Assembly (NCBI RefSeq): GCF_001274725.1
Contig: NZ_LGUF01000007.1
Location: 1,991,629 to 2,055,628, forward strand
Reading direction: 5' to 3'
DNA length: 64,000 bases
Origin: Sporosarcina globispora
GTDB lineage: Bacteria; Bacillota; Bacilli; Bacillales; Cytobacillaceae
Positions 27,779-37,009 of this stretch are shown piece by piece. The notes under the pieces were generated by a model that ran no database searches, was not told where the DNA came from, and saw only the letters and a program-made list of their open reading frames with translations. The translations under genes and the position numbers were made by a program. Position 1 is the first letter of the stretch. Every line of letters begins with the position of its first letter.

Positions 27779-27883
27779 GTAAGATAAACTTAAAAATATG
27801 CTAGATAAATTAGAGATCAAGCTAGATAAAATAAAAAACTTACTAGATAAAAATTAAAACTTGTAAGATAAAACGAAAAGCAT
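27779..27883. repeat. five AGATAAA motifs at exact 21-bp spacing
   Basis: AGATAAA starts at 27782, 27803, 27824, 27845 and 27866, each inside a 21-bp unit of the form (g/a)(c/t)(t/a)AGATAAA followed by A-rich sequence. The array lies between a plus-strand terminator and a minus-strand terminator, so it is probably untranscribed or little transcribed. In one frame it reads as degenerate heptads (Leu or stop, then Asp-Lys), so a decayed coiled-coil gene is an alternative to a DNA-level signal. Confidence 0.8.
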
Positions 27884-27918
27884 AAAAAAGCTGCCCGGAA
27901 GTGCCATCCGAAGCAGCT
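27884..27918 (-). terminator. terminator of prli42
   Basis: On the minus strand AGCTGC and GCAGCT enclose an imperfect inner stem, followed by TTTTTT. It lies 22 bases after the prli42 stop codon. Confidence 0.65.
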
Positions 27919-27939
27919 GAAAAATTTACAGAGTTCCTG

Positions 27940-28035
27940 TTATAAAAACATCGACATACCCATTATGAGGGTAGATGCAAGCATTGCAAATATCATTAAA
28001 TAAACAATTACTTTCGTCATTTTCTTATTTGACAT
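27940..28035 (-). CDS. prli42: Prli42-like stressosome-associated miniprotein, 31 residues
   Basis: Minus-strand ATG at 28035 is preceded by GAGGAGG and the frame ends at 27940. The product begins MSNKKMTKVIVYLMIFAML and ends with IMGMSMFL: a basic N-terminus and one membrane helix. This matches Prli42, the membrane miniprotein known from Listeria to tether the stressosome, in length, charge and helix position. A dedicated terminator follows. Role in this species is inferred from the family. Confidence 0.8.
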   Translation of the reverse strand: MSNKKMTKVIVYLMIFAMLASTLIMGMSMFL

Positions 28036-28216
28036 TCTATGCCTCCTCGTTCGAATACTTACTATTATTTTACTAAGAAATTTCAAATTGAACAACCGCT
28101 CAATTTTTAAAAGGATTTTCGACATTTTTAACGAATATTTAAATAATAGACCCAAAATATGCCCGCGTCTGCGGGGGGGAATTGATAAATTCCGACATCC
28201 ATGAGGAGGGAAACAT

Positions 28217-28627
28217 ATGATCAAGAAGGTGGACCATATTGGAATTGCTGTCAGGTCTATTGATGAAGCGCTTCCATTTTATACTGAAACGCTTAAGCTC
28301 GAATTTCTCGGTATTGAGGAAGTGGAGAGTCAGCGAGTAAAGGTTGCTTTTATTAAAGCAGGAGAAACGAAACTTGAACTGCTCGAGCCGACAAGAGAAG
28401 ATAGCCCAATTGCCAAGTTTATAGAAAAGCGAGGCGAAGGCCTGCATCATGTAGCCTTAGGAGTTGACAGCATACAGGAACGCATAATCCAAATGAAGGA
28501 ACAGGGCATCAGGATGCTTCAGGATGAACCGAAGATTGGTGCTGGTGGTGCCCAGGTAGCCTTTATGCATCCGAAATCAACAGGCGGCATATTATATGAA
28601 TTCTGTGAAAAGAAAGGATTGAAATAA
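28217..28627 (+). CDS. mce: methylmalonyl-CoA epimerase
   Basis: A 136-residue VOC-fold protein with paired beta-alpha-beta-beta modules. The metal ligands lie in KVDHIGIAV (His7), TKLELLEP (Glu), GLHHVALGV (His) and YEFCEKK (Glu near the C-terminus). It interconverts (S)- and (R)-methylmalonyl-CoA, linking carboxylated propionyl-CoA to MutAB. It is 3 bases upstream of the carboxyltransferase, the same pair as yqjC-yqjD. A small GC hairpin (28162-28175) and GAGGAGGG lie before the ATG. Confidence 0.92.
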   Translation: MIKKVDHIGIAVRSIDEALPFYTETLKLEFLGIEEVESQRVKVAFIKAGETKLELLEPTREDSPIAKFIEKRGEGLHHVALGVDSIQERIIQMKEQGIRMLQDEPKIGAGGAQVAFMHPKSTGGILYEFCEKKGLK

Positions 28628-28630
28628 AGC

Positions 28631-30181
28631 ATGGCAGACATCTATGAGAAAATTAATGAGTTATACGATCGCCGCAGGGAAGTAGAACTTGGCGGCGGGG
28701 ACGAGCGTATACAAAAACAGCATGAAAAAGGGAAACTGACTGCACGTGAACGAATCGATTTATTAGTAGATCCAGGAACGTTCGTCGAGCTGAATCCATT
28801 TATTGAGCACCGCAGCACAGATTTTGGATTGGAAAATCAAAAAGGGCCTGGCGATGGAGTAGTGACAGGCTATGGAAAAGTTAACGGCAGACCTATTTTC
28901 CTTTTCTCCCAGGACTTTACCGTTTTTGGCGGGGCACTTGGGGAAATGCATGCAAAAAAAATTGCCAATGTAATGGATTTGGCGGCTGAAAATGGAGCTC
29001 CTTTTGTAGGCTTGAATGATTCAGGCGGTGCCAGAATCCAGGAAGGTGTTGTTTCCCTTGATGGGTACGGCCATATTTTCTACCGGAATTCCATTTATTC
29101 AGGAGTCATTCCTCAGATTTCTGTCATAATGGGGCCATGTGCAGGCGGTGCGGTTTATTCTCCAGCGATCACGGATTTTGTATTCATGGTGGAAAAAACG
29201 AGCCAGATGTTCATAACTGGCCCCAAAGTTATCGAAACGGTCACAGGGGAGAAAATTTCACCGGAGGACCTCGGTGGTGCCAGAGTGCATAACACCATCA
29301 GCGGAAACGCACACTTCAGAGGCGAGTCAGAAGAGGAAGTTATTGAGCAGGTCCGGAGGCTGCTAAGCTACCTTCCGCAGAATAATGAGGAAAAACCGCC
29401 CATGTCTGAACAGGATGAGGATGATGATTACCGTCCGGATTTGACAGATGTCATCCCTTTTGATGCCCTTCGTCCCTATGACGTTCGAAAAGTCATTGAA
29501 CAGGTAGTGGATAAGGATACTTTTATGGAAGTACAGCGTGACTTTGCTAAAAATATAGTTGTAGGGCTGGCCAGAATCAAGGGTGAGACAGTTGGTCTTG
29601 TCTGCAATCAGCCGAAGGTAATGGCAGGAGGCCTTGATATTGATTCTTCCGATAAGGCTTCAAGATTTATCCGGTTCTGTGATTCCTTTAATATTCCACT
29701 TATTACATTTGAGGACGTTACAGGCTTTTTCCCGGGAGTTAAGCAGGAGCATGGCGGAATCATCCGGCATGGTGCAAAAATTCTTTATGCCTATTCAGAA
29801 GCGACGGTGCCGAAGCTTACTGTTATTTTAAGAAAAGCATTCGGAGGAGCCTACGTTGCCCTGAACAGTAAATCGATTGGTGCAGATCTTGTATTTGCTT
29901 GGCCAAATGCGGAAGTGGCTGTAATGGGTCCTCAAGGTGCAGCCAATATAATTTTTGCAAGGGAAATCCAGAATAGTGAAGATCCCGAGGCTACGAGGGC
30001 ACAAAAAATCGAGGAGTACAGGGAAAAATTTGCCAATCCATATGTAGCGGCAAGCCGAGGCATGGTGGATGATGTCATCGATCCGCGCGAAACCAGAATC
30101 AAAATCATACAGGCACTTGAAATGCTGCGCAATAAAAAAGAAAGCAGGCCTCATAAAAAGCACGGAAATATCCCGCTGTAA
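28631..30181 (+). CDS. yqjD: acyl-CoA carboxylase carboxyltransferase (propionyl-CoA carboxylase beta type)
   Basis: A 516-residue carboxyltransferase with two crotonase-like halves. The N half has FSQDFTVFGGALGEMHAKKI and NDSGGARIQEGV; the C half has DVTGFFPGVKQEHGGIIRHGAK and GPQGAANIIF. It moves CO2 from carboxybiotin to propionyl-CoA or a related acyl-CoA. No biotin carboxylase or biotin carrier gene is in the window, so those must come from elsewhere. It could also act in a decarboxylase complex (MmdA-like); the epimerase next door supports methylmalonyl-CoA chemistry. Confidence 0.92.
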   Translation: MADIYEKINELYDRRREVELGGGDERIQKQHEKGKLTARERIDLLVDPGTFVELNPFIEHRSTDFGLENQKGPGDGVVTGYGKVNGRPIFLFSQDFTVFGGALGEMHAKKIANVMDLAAENGAPFVGLNDSGGARIQEGVVSLDGYGHIFYRNSIYSGVIPQISVIMGPCAGGAVYSPAITDFVFMVEKTSQMFITGPKVIETVTGEKISPEDLGGARVHNTISGNAHFRGESEEEVIEQVRRLLSYLPQNNEEKPPMSEQDEDDDYRPDLTDVIPFDALRPYDVRKVIEQVVDKDTFMEVQRDFAKNIVVGLARIKGETVGLVCNQPKVMAGGLDIDSSDKASRFIRFCDSFNIPLITFEDVTGFFPGVKQEHGGIIRHGAKILYAYSEATVPKLTVILRKAFGGAYVALNSKSIGADLVFAWPNAEVAVMGPQGAANIIFAREIQNSEDPEATRAQKIEEYREKFANPYVAASRGMVDDVIDPRETRIKIIQALEMLRNKKESRPHKKHGNIPL

Positions 30182-30258
30182 TAGATTCCTGATTTGATGT
30201 GCTAAAAATTTGGAGTTATACTTGCTAAGTAAGCTTATATTTGGAGGTTTGTACATAA

Positions 30259-31377
30259 ATGATTAATGAAGAACGTTTATTAAACGAATTTCTAGAACTG
30301 GTGCAAATTGATTCAGAAACAAAGTATGAAGCTCAAATTGCAAAAGTCTTAAAGAAAAAATTCAGGGATCTTGGGGTTGAAGTGTATGAAGACGATACAA
30401 CTGCACAGACCGGCCATGGTGCAGGCAACCTCATCTGCACTCTTCAGGGAACTAAAGAAGGAGTAGATACGATTTATTTCACTTCCCATATGGATACGGT
30501 TGTACCTGGAAAAGGAATTAAACCATCCATCAAGGACGGTTATGTTGTAACAGACGGAACAACGATCCTGGGTGCTGACGACAAAGCTGGCCTTGCAGTT
30601 ATGCTCGAAATTGTAAATGTCCTGAAAGAACAGAATATCGCTCATGGAACTATTCAGTTCATTATCACTGTCGGTGAAGAATCCGGTTTAGTCGGAGCGA
30701 AGGTTCTTGATCCTTCACTTGTTAAAGCGAAATTTGGCTATGCACTGGACAGTGACGGCAAAGTCGGAAATATTATTGTTGCCGCTCCAACACAAGCTAA
30801 AGTTAAAGCAGCTATACTTGGGAAGACAGCACATGCTGGTGTAGCCCCGGAGAAAGGCATTTCTGCTATCACTATGGCAGCAAAAGCGATCTCAAGAATG
30901 CCGCTGGGCCGCATTGATGAAGAAACAACGGCTAATATCGGGCGTTTTGAAGGCGGACAGCAAACGAATATCGTGTGTGACCACGTAGAAATTCTTGCCG
31001 AAGCACGTTCATTAATTCCTGAAAAAATGGAGCAGCAAGTTGCTAAAATGAAAGAAGCATTTGAAAGTGCTGCTGAAGAAATGGGCGGCAAAGCTGAAGT
31101 GGATGTACAGGTTATGTACCCTGGCTTTAAATTTGGCGAAGGCGACCATGTCGTTGAGGTAGCACGCAAAGCGGCTGCAAAAATCGGCCGCAGCTCCGAG
31201 CTCCTTCACAGCGGAGGGGGAAGCGATGCGAACGTCATTGCCGGCTTTAGCATTCCAACAGTCAACCTTGCTGTTGGCTACGAAGAAATTCATACAACCA
31301 ATGAGCGTATGCCTATTGAAGAATTAAATAAACTGGCTGAAATGGTTATTGCCATTATCGAAGAAGTAGCATCATAA
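30259..31377 (+). CDS. yqjE: M20-family peptidase, tripeptidase T-like (YqjE)
   Basis: A 372-residue zinc peptidase. Metal-binding motifs are visible: TSHMDTVVPG (first His-Asp), LGADDKAGLAV (bridging Asp), VGEESGLVGA (catalytic and ligand Glu) and DSDG. A lid or dimerisation domain occupies about residues 180-290. It probably trims small peptides in the cytosol. ATG follows TGGAGGTTTG. It matches YqjE of Bacillus, which resembles PepT; substrate preference is unverified. Confidence 0.9.
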   Translation: MINEERLLNEFLELVQIDSETKYEAQIAKVLKKKFRDLGVEVYEDDTTAQTGHGAGNLICTLQGTKEGVDTIYFTSHMDTVVPGKGIKPSIKDGYVVTDGTTILGADDKAGLAVMLEIVNVLKEQNIAHGTIQFIITVGEESGLVGAKVLDPSLVKAKFGYALDSDGKVGNIIVAAPTQAKVKAAILGKTAHAGVAPEKGISAITMAAKAISRMPLGRIDEETTANIGRFEGGQQTNIVCDHVEILAEARSLIPEKMEQQVAKMKEAFESAAEEMGGKAEVDVQVMYPGFKFGEGDHVVEVARKAAAKIGRSSELLHSGGGSDANVIAGFSIPTVNLAVGYEEIHTTNERMPIEELNKLAEMVIAIIEEVAS

Positions 31378-31388
31378 TTTATAGGAAA

Positions 31389-31413
31389 GGGAGCCCCATG
31401 CGGTTCTCTTTTT
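31389..31413 (+). terminator. terminator after yqjE
   Basis: GGGAGCC/GGTTCTC stem (two wobble pairs), CCATGC-type loop, TTTTTT. Confidence 0.75.
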
Positions 31414-31511
31414 TATATTACTGGATTCAATTATTTTCCTAACTAGTTAGAAAATAATGGCTATGGTATATTAGTTTTATACATAAGAGTTGTTCGAGGA
31501 GAGGATATGGA

Positions 31512-31988
31512 ATGACTGAAAATAATAAAGCTGTCGTTTTCCGGGCAGGAAATGAGGAATATGCCACGCCCATTCCTTTTGTCATATCCATTGAAAAAAT
31601 GGAATGCATTACACCGATTCCCCATATGCCGAGTTATGTAAGAGGAATTGTTAAAGTCAGGGGAGAGCTTATTCCAGTTGTTGATTTTGAAGAAATTCTT
31701 TACAGCCGAACTCTTCCTGATAGCGGCTCAGCAAGAATGATCGTGCTGCAGACAGACGAGCTTTCATGTGCAGTGCTTGTGAATGAGGCAAAGGAGATTC
31801 TCGACATTCCAGCAGACTGCCTTAAACAGCCAGGTTTAATTGCCTATCAAAAAACCAATTATTTTACAGGTGTGGCCAATATTGATAATAGGCTGATTAC
31901 CATAATCGATCCTTTAAAGCTAGTGGAATCTCTGGAAGGAATAAGGGAAATAAAAGATTATATGAAAACACAGCATACAATAGTATAG
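31512..31988 (+). CDS. CheW-domain chemotaxis coupling protein, stand-alone
   Basis: A 158-residue single CheW domain (VVFRAGNEEYATPIPFVISIEK, split by the family turn, and PSYVRGIVKVRGELIPVVD near residues 45-63). CheW couples methyl-accepting receptors to the kinase CheA. No receptor, CheA or motility gene is near. The receiver domain found in CheV is absent. It has its own ribosome binding site (GAGGAGAGGA) and terminator, so it is an independent unit. Confidence 0.9.
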   Translation: MTENNKAVVFRAGNEEYATPIPFVISIEKMECITPIPHMPSYVRGIVKVRGELIPVVDFEEILYSRTLPDSGSARMIVLQTDELSCAVLVNEAKEILDIPADCLKQPGLIAYQKTNYFTGVANIDNRLITIIDPLKLVESLEGIREIKDYMKTQHTIV

Positions 31989-32000
31989 TGGGCAAATTCT

Positions 32001-32036
32001 AAAACAGGGGATCACAGATTCTCTGTTTTCGTTTTC
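32001..32036 (+). terminator. terminator after the cheW-like gene
   Basis: AAAACAG...GATC pairs with GATTCT..CTGTTTT, then CGTTTTCC. Confidence 0.7.
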
Positions 32037-32113
32037 CAAAAAGTCTCCGAATAAAAAAAAGAAAAATTTCTGCTAAAATAGAAATGAATTATTTTTAACA
32101 GGGAAGTGCCGGC

Positions 32114-33412
32114 ATGAAACAAATGTATCCTAAAAACGGGAGGGTTATCCTCCATGTTGATATGAATAGTTTTTATGCTTCTGTTGAGATGGCTTATGAT
32201 CCCTTGCTTAAGGGAAAGCCTTTAGCGATTGCGGGCAACCCGGAGGAGAGGCGCGGTATAATTGTTACTTGCAGTTATGAAGCAAGAAGCTTCGGAGTAA
32301 AAACCACCATGCCCCTTTGGGAGGCAAAGAAACTTTGTCCCCAGCTGATTATCATGAAGCCCAATTTTGAGAGATATCGCACAGCTTCTATGGGAATGTT
32401 TGATATCTTGCACGAATATTCTTCTCTAGTTGAGCCGGTATCCATTGATGAAGGATATGTGGATATTACAGACAGCTATGAATTTGGAAGTCCAATAGAA
32501 ATTGCCGAGACGATTCAAAAGCAGATTTTTCAGCAGCTTGATTTGCCCTGCAGCATCGGGGTTGCTCCCAACAAATTTTTAGCCAAGATGGCTTCTGACA
32601 TGAAAAAGCCAATGGGGATTACAGTTCTCAGAAAAAGAGATGTTCCGCATATTCTTTGGCCAATGCAGGTGGAAGAAATGCACGGTGTCGGGAAGAAAAC
32701 AGGAGAAAAGCTGAGAAATCTCAAAATCACCACAATTGGCGAATTGGCAAAAGCGGATGAAATCATATTAAAAGCAGCACTGGGAATCAATGGTCCCAGA
32801 CTGAAACAAAAAGCCAACGGCTATGATCTCACGAAAGTCGATCCGGAATCGGCATCTGAATTTAAAAGCGTGGGAAATTCGACCACGCTGCCAAGAGATG
32901 TTTCTAATCAAAGAGAGCTTCTTCAGGTATTTGAAAAATTGGCAGCACAGGTTTCTTCCAGGCTGAAAAGGAAAAAAGTAATGACGGCCTCTCTGGGGAT
33001 TACCATCAGGTATAAGGACCGAAAAACCATAACCAGAAGCCGTAAATTAAAAAATCCGATTCAGCAGGACGAGGAAATTTATAAAATATCAAAAGAGCTT
33101 TTTATTAAACATTGGAACGGAAATGCAGTACGATTGCTTGGCATTACAGGAGCTGACCTTGTCGAACCCGACCAGGCAGTCAAACAGCTGGATCTGTTCA
33201 GTTTCGAAAAAGATGCCGAAAAGGAGCCGTTATTTCAGACAATGGACCTTCTGCGCAAGAAATATGGCTCCAAAATTATCGATAATGCTGGTGCATTTTC
33301 GGAAATGAAGATGACCCGTCCCAAAATCGGCACTGACACGAGCTTTAATAAAGACTTTTTGCAAAGCAGGTCTGGAAGGAAAAATAAAAAAGAAAATGAT
33401 GATATTTCATGA
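32114..33412 (+). CDS. dinB: Y-family DNA polymerase IV (PolY1/YqjH)
   Basis: A 432-residue translesion polymerase. The palm has the first catalytic aspartate in HVDMNSFYASVE (about residues 15-26) and the acidic pair region VSIDEGYVDITD. An HhH thumb (MHGVGKKTGEKL) and little-finger domain follow. Near the C-terminus QLDLF is a sliding-clamp motif. It copies past lesions with low fidelity. It equals yqjH in position and is separate from the second Y-family polymerase at 45 kb. I see no LexA box upstream. Confidence 0.94.
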   Translation: MKQMYPKNGRVILHVDMNSFYASVEMAYDPLLKGKPLAIAGNPEERRGIIVTCSYEARSFGVKTTMPLWEAKKLCPQLIIMKPNFERYRTASMGMFDILHEYSSLVEPVSIDEGYVDITDSYEFGSPIEIAETIQKQIFQQLDLPCSIGVAPNKFLAKMASDMKKPMGITVLRKRDVPHILWPMQVEEMHGVGKKTGEKLRNLKITTIGELAKADEIILKAALGINGPRLKQKANGYDLTKVDPESASEFKSVGNSTTLPRDVSNQRELLQVFEKLAAQVSSRLKRKKVMTASLGITIRYKDRKTITRSRKLKNPIQQDEEIYKISKELFIKHWNGNAVRLLGITGADLVEPDQAVKQLDLFSFEKDAEKEPLFQTMDLLRKKYGSKIIDNAGAFSEMKMTRPKIGTDTSFNKDFLQSRSGRKNKKENDDIS

Positions 33413-33582
33413 GTTTTTCATGTGGCTATAAGCAAAACTAAGACAGGAAAGTTGAATAAGATTAGGAATCTTGCTAAAGTAAAGTGGATTCTTTTATTGG
33501 ATTATGTTCTGAAGCTCTTAATGAGGTCTTCTTTTTGAACAAGTAATTACACGCATAAAGGCTAGAAGGGAAGTAATAAAAG

Positions 33583-34992
33583 ATGGCGAAATCACAGTTT
33601 GGTGTTATCGGCTTAGCCGTAATGGGCAAAAATCTTGCCATGAATATTGAAAGCAGAGGATACTCAGTATCTGTTTTTAACCGGTCACGTGAAAAAACGG
33701 ATGAGATGCTTAAGGAAGTGGAAGGAAGAAATTTTAAAGGTACATATACAATTGAAGAATTTGTTGATTCCCTTGAAAAACCGCGCAAAATCATGCTTAT
33801 GGTTAAAGCTGGCGGTCCAACAGATGCGACAATTGAACAGTTAAAGCCTCTTTTGGATAAAGGGGATATTCTGATTGATGGCGGAAATACCTTCTTTGTG
33901 GATACACAGCGCCGCAATAAGGAATTAAGCGAGCTAGGCATCCACTTCATCGGTACTGGTGTATCCGGGGGTGAGGAAGGCGCCTTAAAGGGGCCTTCCA
34001 TTATGCCTGGAGGCCAAAAAGAAGCCTACGAGCTTGTTGCCCCGATCTTTAAGGATATCGCGGCAAAGGTTAATGGCGAAGCATGCACAACATATATCGG
34101 TCCGGATGGGGCAGGCCATTATGTGAAAATGGTCCACAACGGCATTGAATACGGCGATATGCAGCTGATTTCCGAATCTTATTTTCTTTTGAAAAATGTG
34201 CTTGGTTTGACTGCTGAAGAGCTTCATGAAGTATTTGCTGATTGGAATAAAGGTGAGCTTGACAGCTATCTGATTGAAATTACGGCTGATATCTTCACGA
34301 AAAAAGATGATGAAACCGGCAAGCCGCTTGTAGATGTCATTCTTGACACAGCCGGCCAAAAGGGAACCGGCAAATGGACAAGCCAAAGTGCGCTTGACCT
34401 CGGCGTACCGCTTCCTATCATTACTGAATCAGTTTTTGCCCGCTTCATTTCTGCCATGAAAGAAGAGCGTGTTAACGCAAGCAAAGTTCTTCGCGGGCCA
34501 GCTGCAGCGGAATTCACAGGCGATAAAAAAGCCTTTATCGAAAGTGTTCGCAAAGCCCTTTACATGAGCAAGATCTGCTCATACGCACAAGGTTTTGCAC
34601 AAATGAGGGCAGCATCCGAAGAATATGGATGGGATCTGAAATACGGCGATATCGCAATGATTTTCCGTGGCGGCTGCATTATCCGTGCCCAATTTCTGCA
34701 AAAAATTAAGGAAGCATATGACCGTGAGCCTGGTTTAAAGAACCTGCTTCTTGATCCGTATTTCAAGGAAATCGTGGAAAGCTACCAGGATGCTACCCGT
34801 GAAATTATCAGTACAGCTGTGAAGAACGGCATCCCTGTACCATGTTTCTCTGCTGCGCTGTCCTATTATGACAGCTACCGCACAGAAACATTGCCTGCAA
34901 ACCTTCTTCAGGCACAGCGTGACTACTTTGGCGCTCATACTTATCAGCGTACTGACAAAGAAGGCATCTTCCATACAAATTGGATGGAGTAA
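33583..34992 (+). CDS. gndA: 6-phosphogluconate dehydrogenase, decarboxylating
   Basis: A 469-residue enzyme with NADP-binding [13 protein letters not shown] (residues about 9-21), substrate motif [11 protein letters not shown] near residue 125, catalytic Lys/His region [19 protein letters not shown] near 181-199 and the all-alpha C-terminal domain. It converts 6-phosphogluconate to ribulose-5-phosphate, CO2 and NADPH. It corresponds to B. subtilis yqjI. Convergent with zwf on the other strand, placing two oxidative pentose phosphate genes tail to tail; the lactonase is not here. Confidence 0.96.
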   Translation: MAKSQFGVIGLAVMGKNLAMNIESRGYSVSVFNRSREKTDEMLKEVEGRNFKGTYTIEEFVDSLEKPRKIMLMVKAGGPTDATIEQLKPLLDKGDILIDGGNTFFVDTQRRNKELSELGIHFIGTGVSGGEEGALKGPSIMPGGQKEAYELVAPIFKDIAAKVNGEACTTYIGPDGAGHYVKMVHNGIEYGDMQLISESYFLLKNVLGLTAEELHEVFADWNKGELDSYLIEITADIFTKKDDETGKPLVDVILDTAGQKGTGKWTSQSALDLGVPLPIITESVFARFISAMKEERVNASKVLRGPAAAEFTGDKKAFIESVRKALYMSKICSYAQGFAQMRAASEEYGWDLKYGDIAMIFRGGCIIRAQFLQKIKEAYDREPGLKNLLLDPYFKEIVESYQDATREIISTAVKNGIPVPCFSAALSYYDSYRTETLPANLLQAQRDYFGAHTYQRTDKEGIFHTNWME

Positions 34993-34999
34993 TAAAATA

Positions 35000-35031
35000 A
35001 ACAACAGCGTCCGAGCGGCGCTGTTGTTTTG
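35000..35031 (+). terminator. terminator after gndA
   Basis: ACAACAGCG/CGCTGTTGT stem followed by TTTTG; the A-rich left flank allows weak use in the other direction. Confidence 0.85.
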
Positions 35032-35130
35032 TAATTGCATTGAAACACTGTGAACACCCGTTAGCCGCCCGAAGAGGTTTTGAGCCGCTCTCAGGATAGC
35101 AGACTGTGTGCCCGTGCTGACCCTTATACA

Positions 35131-35162
35131 CGAACCCCCCCTGCCGCAGCAGGGGGGGTTCG
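35131..35162 (-). terminator. very strong hairpin after zwf
   Basis: A perfect 14-bp stem CGAACCCCCCCTGC/GCAGGGGGGGTTCG with loop CGCA, just past the zwf stop. There is no T run on either side, so it may be a 3' mRNA stability structure rather than a classical terminator. Confidence 0.55.
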
Positions 35163-35168
35163 ATTTAA

Positions 35169-36671
35169 TTAACACTGTTCAACATCAAGGTCTGTTACAG
35201 GCCACCAGAAGAAACCGTCTTTTTCAAGCAGCTGATCTGCTTCCTTTGGACCCATCGAGCCTGATTCATAGTTAGGGAAGCTTTCTTCCTTTGTGTTTTC
35301 CCACACGTCGGAAATTTTGTCGACAAAGCTCCAGGAAAGGGCAACTTCATCCCAGTGGGTAAAGTTTGTTGCGTCTCCGCGCATGCAGTCGTATAACAGT
35401 CTTTCGTAAGCCTCAGGCGTATTCATGTCATCGATGCCTTTGTTGGCAAAGTTTAATTTTACCGGTGTGGCTTCTATGTTTTGGCCTGATTTTTGGGCAT
35501 TCAAATAAAGCGTAATGCCTTCTTCAGGCTGAATATGGATGACCAGCAGGTTCGGATTTAGCGTTTGCTCTGTCTGATAGTATAAATTCATCGGAATATC
35601 CTTGAACTGGATAACAATTTTGGTTGATTTAGCAGCCATTCTTTTTCCAGTACGGATGTATATAGGCACACCTGCCCAGCGGAAATTGTCAATCGTCAGC
35701 TTGCCTGCTACATAAGTTTCGGTATTGGATTGTTCATCCACCATCGGCTCTTCATTGTAAGCTGGGACTTCCTTTCCGTTTAGTTGGCCTTTTCCGTACT
35801 GGCCCCGGACAAAGTATTCTTTCACCTGATCGCCTTCAAGCGGACGCATGGCTCTTAAAACCTTAACTTTTTCAGATCTGATTTCATCCGTTGTCAGGCG
35901 GATTGGCGGTTCCATTGCCAGCAGAGCAACCATTTGCAGCATATGATTTTGAACCATGTCACGAAGAGCGCCGCTCTTTTCATAATAGCGGCCACGTTCT
36001 TCTACACCCAATACTTCACTTGATGTAACCTGAATATTTGAGATGTAGCGATTGTTCCATAAAGGCTCGAAAATGGCATTGGCAAAACGAATAACTTCGA
36101 TGTTTTGCACCATTTCTTTTCCTAGGTAGTGGTCAATCCGGTAAATTTCATTTTCTGAAAATGCCTTTCGGATTTGCTTATTAAGCTGTTTTGCTGATTC
36201 CAAATCATGTCCAAATGGCTTTTCAATGACAAGACGCTTAAAGCCATCCACATCTGTCAGGCCATCTGCTTTTAAATGCTCTGCAATGGTGCCAAAAAAT
36301 TCAGGAGCCATTGCAAGGTAAAAAATGCGGTTTCCTTCAAGCGAATAATGAGTATCCAATTTTTCGGCCATACTCTTTAATGCCAAATATGAACTTGAAT
36401 CTGTCACATCATGTGAATGATAGTAAAAATGAGAAATAAAATCTTCAAGTTCTCCGCTGTCTTTAATAGCTGATTCAACAGAGGTTTTTACACTTGCCTG
36501 AAACTCATCGTCTGAAAGCGGCCTTCTGGCAACTCCGACTACCGCGAAACGTTCAGACAGCCTGCCCTTTTTGTACAAGCGGTAAAGTGAAGGGAATAAT
36601 TTTCTTTTTGCCAAATCTCCCGTTGCTCCAAATATCATTATTAATGCGGTCGGTTTTTCGTTTATTTTCAC
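35169..36671 (-). CDS. zwf: glucose-6-phosphate 1-dehydrogenase (GTG start)
   Basis: A 500-residue enzyme. The N-terminal NADP motif is IMIFGATGDLAKRK, the substrate and catalytic site is RIDHYLGKEMVQN, and PIRLTTDEI and the C-terminal dehydrogenase domain follow. It opens the oxidative pentose phosphate pathway and makes NADPH. An upstream in-frame TTG would add eight residues, but GTG at 36671 is correctly spaced after AGAGG and yields the family-like N-terminus KINEKPTALIMIFG. It is monocistronic and convergent with gndA. Confidence 0.96.
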   Translation of the reverse strand: MKINEKPTALIMIFGATGDLAKRKLFPSLYRLYKKGRLSERFAVVGVARRPLSDDEFQASVKTSVESAIKDSGELEDFISHFYYHSHDVTDSSSYLALKSMAEKLDTHYSLEGNRIFYLAMAPEFFGTIAEHLKADGLTDVDGFKRLVIEKPFGHDLESAKQLNKQIRKAFSENEIYRIDHYLGKEMVQNIEVIRFANAIFEPLWNNRYISNIQVTSSEVLGVEERGRYYEKSGALRDMVQNHMLQMVALLAMEPPIRLTTDEIRSEKVKVLRAMRPLEGDQVKEYFVRGQYGKGQLNGKEVPAYNEEPMVDEQSNTETYVAGKLTIDNFRWAGVPIYIRTGKRMAAKSTKIVIQFKDIPMNLYYQTEQTLNPNLLVIHIQPEEGITLYLNAQKSGQNIEATPVKLNFANKGIDDMNTPEAYERLLYDCMRGDATNFTHWDEVALSWSFVDKISDVWENTKEESFPNYESGSMGPKEADQLLEKDGFFWWPVTDLDVEQC

Positions 36672-37009
36672 GATTCTAGAACCTCTTTTCGACAAAAATT
36701 CTGTATGTATGGCTGGACAGCATTGTCCGTCCGCAGCTTGAGAAAAAGCTGTAATATTGCATTGTAAAAAAACGTCTGTACAAGTATAAAATTGTATCTG
36801 TTTGAAGCTGTTTTCGCAAATATTAAGTTTGCCCTTTTTAACATAGTTTCCTTCTAATGGCCAGGGACTATCCTGTCAAATAAAACAAAAACCAATTGTA
36901 TTAGAATGAATTCCATGGCTGCTATGGTATATTGTTTATATTCGAACTGGCAATCTGATGATTAGGGTTGTTAATAGTGCAAAATAACCGGAGAGGAGGC
37001 ATTTTACCA

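Noticed and set aside
27779-27883. CRISPR array
   Set aside because: The 21-bp period with a 7-10 bp conserved core leaves no spacers of CRISPR size, and no cas genes are present.
33474-34001. A 175-codon minus-strand frame over the gndA start
   Set aside because: Its sequence is the complement of the NADP-binding region of gndA, and its start and end have no control signals.
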